Below are positions 62,791 to 64,000 of a stretch of 64,000 nt of DNA, piece after piece. Below the pieces are notes generated by a model. The model ran no database searches, was not told where the DNA came from, and saw only the letters and a list, made by a program, of their open reading frames with translations. The DNA lies in NCBI GenBank assembly GCA_031267685.1, contig JAIRYV010000064.1:62001-126000 (forward strand), in the 5' to 3' direction. A program made the position numbers and the translations under genes. The DNA comes from Treponema sp. GTDB lineage: Bacteria; Spirochaetota; Spirochaetia; Treponematales; Breznakiellaceae. Every line of letters begins with the position of its first letter. Within the stretch, counting starts at the first letter, position 1.

Positions 62791-62819
62791 TTGACACACC
62801 TGGACTGTGGGCGTATAGT
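62791..62819 (+). promoter_or_regulatory. Promoter of the third importer operon
   Basis: TTGACA (62791-62796) and TATAGT (62814-62819) are exactly 17 bases apart, about 90 bases before the lplB-like start. Confidence 0.75.
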
Positions 62820-62909
62820 GCTTCTACTAATGATAAGTGTTTAATGACAAGGAACTTTTCTGAAAACAGTGGTTTACCAGGGGAGGTCTTGTTAAGGAGG
62901 GTTTGTAAT

Positions 62910-63830
62910 ATGGTACCGATGCGGCGGCTCTTGCCCCAAATTCGGCAGAACGTCGGTCTTTATTTGTTGCTTTTGCCAGCGGTGGTATTGCTTTTGCTTT
63001 TCGCATATAAGCCGATGTACGGGGTGATTATCGCGTTTAAGGATTACCGGAATGCGCTGGGGATTATGGGAAGTCCGTGGTCTTCGCCGTGGTATGCGAA
63101 TTTTACCCGGTTTTTCAATTCGTTCCAGTTTGGCGTTACGGTACGGAACACGCTGGGTATCAGTGCCTATGGGCTTATCGCGTCTTTTCCATTGCCCATT
63201 GTTCTTGCGCTGGCGCTTAACCGGATGCGGCAGGGACTTTTCAAACGGGCGTTTCAGACGATAACGTATCTGCCTCATTTTATTTCAACGGTGGTCATGG
63301 TGGGGCTTATTCTCATCGTGCTGTCTCCGGGTTCGGGGCTTATCGGGCAGATTTGGCGGCTTTTTGGCGGGACTGCGCCGAATCTCATGGGCAGCGCGAA
63401 CGCTTTTGCCAGTATCTATGTGTGGAGCGACGTGTGGCAGCATACCGGCTGGGACAGCATTGTCTACTTAGCGGCGTTATCGGCGATTGACCCATCTCTC
63501 TACGAGGCGGCCACGATTGATGGGGCGAGTAAGCTGCAAATGCTCAAGAAAATCGATCTGCCCCTGATTCTCCCGACCGCGAGTATTCTTCTTATTCTAC
63601 GGGTCGGCAATACGATGAACCTGGGCTTTGAAAAGGTCTACCTTATGCAGAACAACCTGAATATGGCTGCGAGCGAGATCATCTCGACGTATGTCTACAA
63701 AATCGGCCTCATCAACTCCCAGTACAGTTATTCTGCTGCAGTGAACCTTTTCAACACGGTCATCAATCTGGTCTTGTTGTTGAGTGTCAACCAGATAACC
63801 AAGAAGTTAAGCAACAGTAGCTTGTTTTAG
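62910..63830 (+). CDS. Sugar ABC importer permease, LplB type
   Basis: ATG 62910 has AAGGAGGG upstream and gives 306 residues; an ATG 22 codons earlier lacks a site. Six membrane segments begin LYLLLLPAVVLLLLFAYKPMYG. The EAA loop is EAATIDGASKLQMLKKIDLP and the C-terminus KKLSNSSLF matches LplB. It resembles the permease at 51850 (same SPGSGLIGQ/SPTNGIFNK and YIYKIG/YVYEMG regions). Confidence 0.92.
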   Translation: MVPMRRLLPQIRQNVGLYLLLLPAVVLLLLFAYKPMYGVIIAFKDYRNALGIMGSPWSSPWYANFTRFFNSFQFGVTVRNTLGISAYGLIASFPLPIVLALALNRMRQGLFKRAFQTITYLPHFISTVVMVGLILIVLSPGSGLIGQIWRLFGGTAPNLMGSANAFASIYVWSDVWQHTGWDSIVYLAALSAIDPSLYEAATIDGASKLQMLKKIDLPLILPTASILLILRVGNTMNLGFEKVYLMQNNLNMAASEIISTYVYKIGLINSQYSYSAAVNLFNTVINLVLLLSVNQITKKLSNSSLF

Positions 63831-63839
63831 GAGGAAACT

Positions 63840-64000
63840 ATGAAAGAATCATCTGCCGGAAAACCGGCTGCAAAAAATACGGTAAGATCAACCGGCGCGG
63901 ACATGATTTTTAACATCGTGTTGTATGTACTGTCGGCTGTCATGCTTATTGTTATCGTGTATCCCCTGTACTTTATTGTTATCGCGTCCTTTAGCGACCC
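63840..64000 (+). CDS. Sugar ABC importer permease, LplC type (start only)
   Basis: AGGAGGAAACT precedes ATG 63840. The 53 residues seen run from a hydrophilic N-terminus (KESSAGKPAAKNTVRSTGAD) into MIFNIVLYVLSAVMLIVIVYPLYFIVIASFSDP (read in parts), the first membrane helix and PLYFIVIASFS of LplC-type permeases. It is cut by the window edge. It follows the lplB-like gene by 9 bases. Confidence 0.9.
   Translation, partial: MKESSAGKPAAKNTVRSTGADMIFNIVLYVLSAVMLIVIVYPLYFIVIASFSD

Overview
The window looks like chromosomal DNA of a host-associated, fermentative spirochaete, most like a termite-gut Treponema. That is inference from gene content. The clues are a group B [FeFe] hydrogenase beside a thioredoxin-like [2Fe-2S] protein, an AdhE-type aldehyde dehydrogenase, several LplB/LplC-type sugar importers with no local ATPase, intracellular glycosidases (GH9, GH113-like, heparinase-like), a DUF3798-type ABC system, Treponema-like outer-membrane protein remnants, and many short palindromic repeat arrays. 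No rRNA, tRNA, phage, complete insertion sequence or multi-repeat CRISPR array was seen.

Layout. 1-9 kb: the start of adhE, a single type I-C-like CRISPR repeat, adk, an 11-unit palindrome array, corA, a Sua5/TsaC protein, glgX, a beta-barrel-like protein and a PHP phosphoesterase. 9-16 kb: a 30-unit palindrome array, GH9, a double cyclic-nucleotide-binding protein, a membrane alpha/beta-hydrolase-like protein overlapping a Nif3 protein, and lspA with a small membrane protein. 16-25 kb: a leftward importer operon (two permeases, two binding proteins), a decayed copy of an araC-type regulator, a DUF3298 lipoprotein, the intact araC gene and a binding-protein relic. 25-33 kb: a flavodoxin/M15-peptidase fusion lipoprotein, a permease with an overlapping leader ORF, two glycosidase-like genes, the hydrogenase pair and a pseudouridine synthase. 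33-38 kb: an ABC exporter whose ATPase gene carries an in-frame stop, and a multiply broken outer-membrane protein gene. 38-46 kb: a five-gene DUF3798 ABC cluster, a heparinase-like lyase, a frameshifted lipoprotein and YbaK. 46-52 kb: an FRG-domain relic, an unknown gene, two more arrays and a CheA-like sensor kinase. 52-64 kb: a second importer operon, another array, murJ, a FemAB-like gene, an HD protein, valS, a sixth repeat locus and the start of a third importer.

How it fits together. The importers and glycosidases suggest uptake and intracellular breakdown of plant-derived oligosaccharides. Fermentation products would leave through acetaldehyde/ethanol and H2 metabolism. murJ, FemAB, lspA and the M15 lipoprotein belong to the cell envelope.

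The most unusual signal is a set of tandem short-repeat arrays at six intergenic loci, most with a clear palindromic core. Each has its own sequence, but the period is always 21 or 23-24 bp. Other notable points are the solitary CRISPR repeat in the adk-adhE gap, the flavodoxin-peptidase fusion, and a high load of recognisable gene relics.
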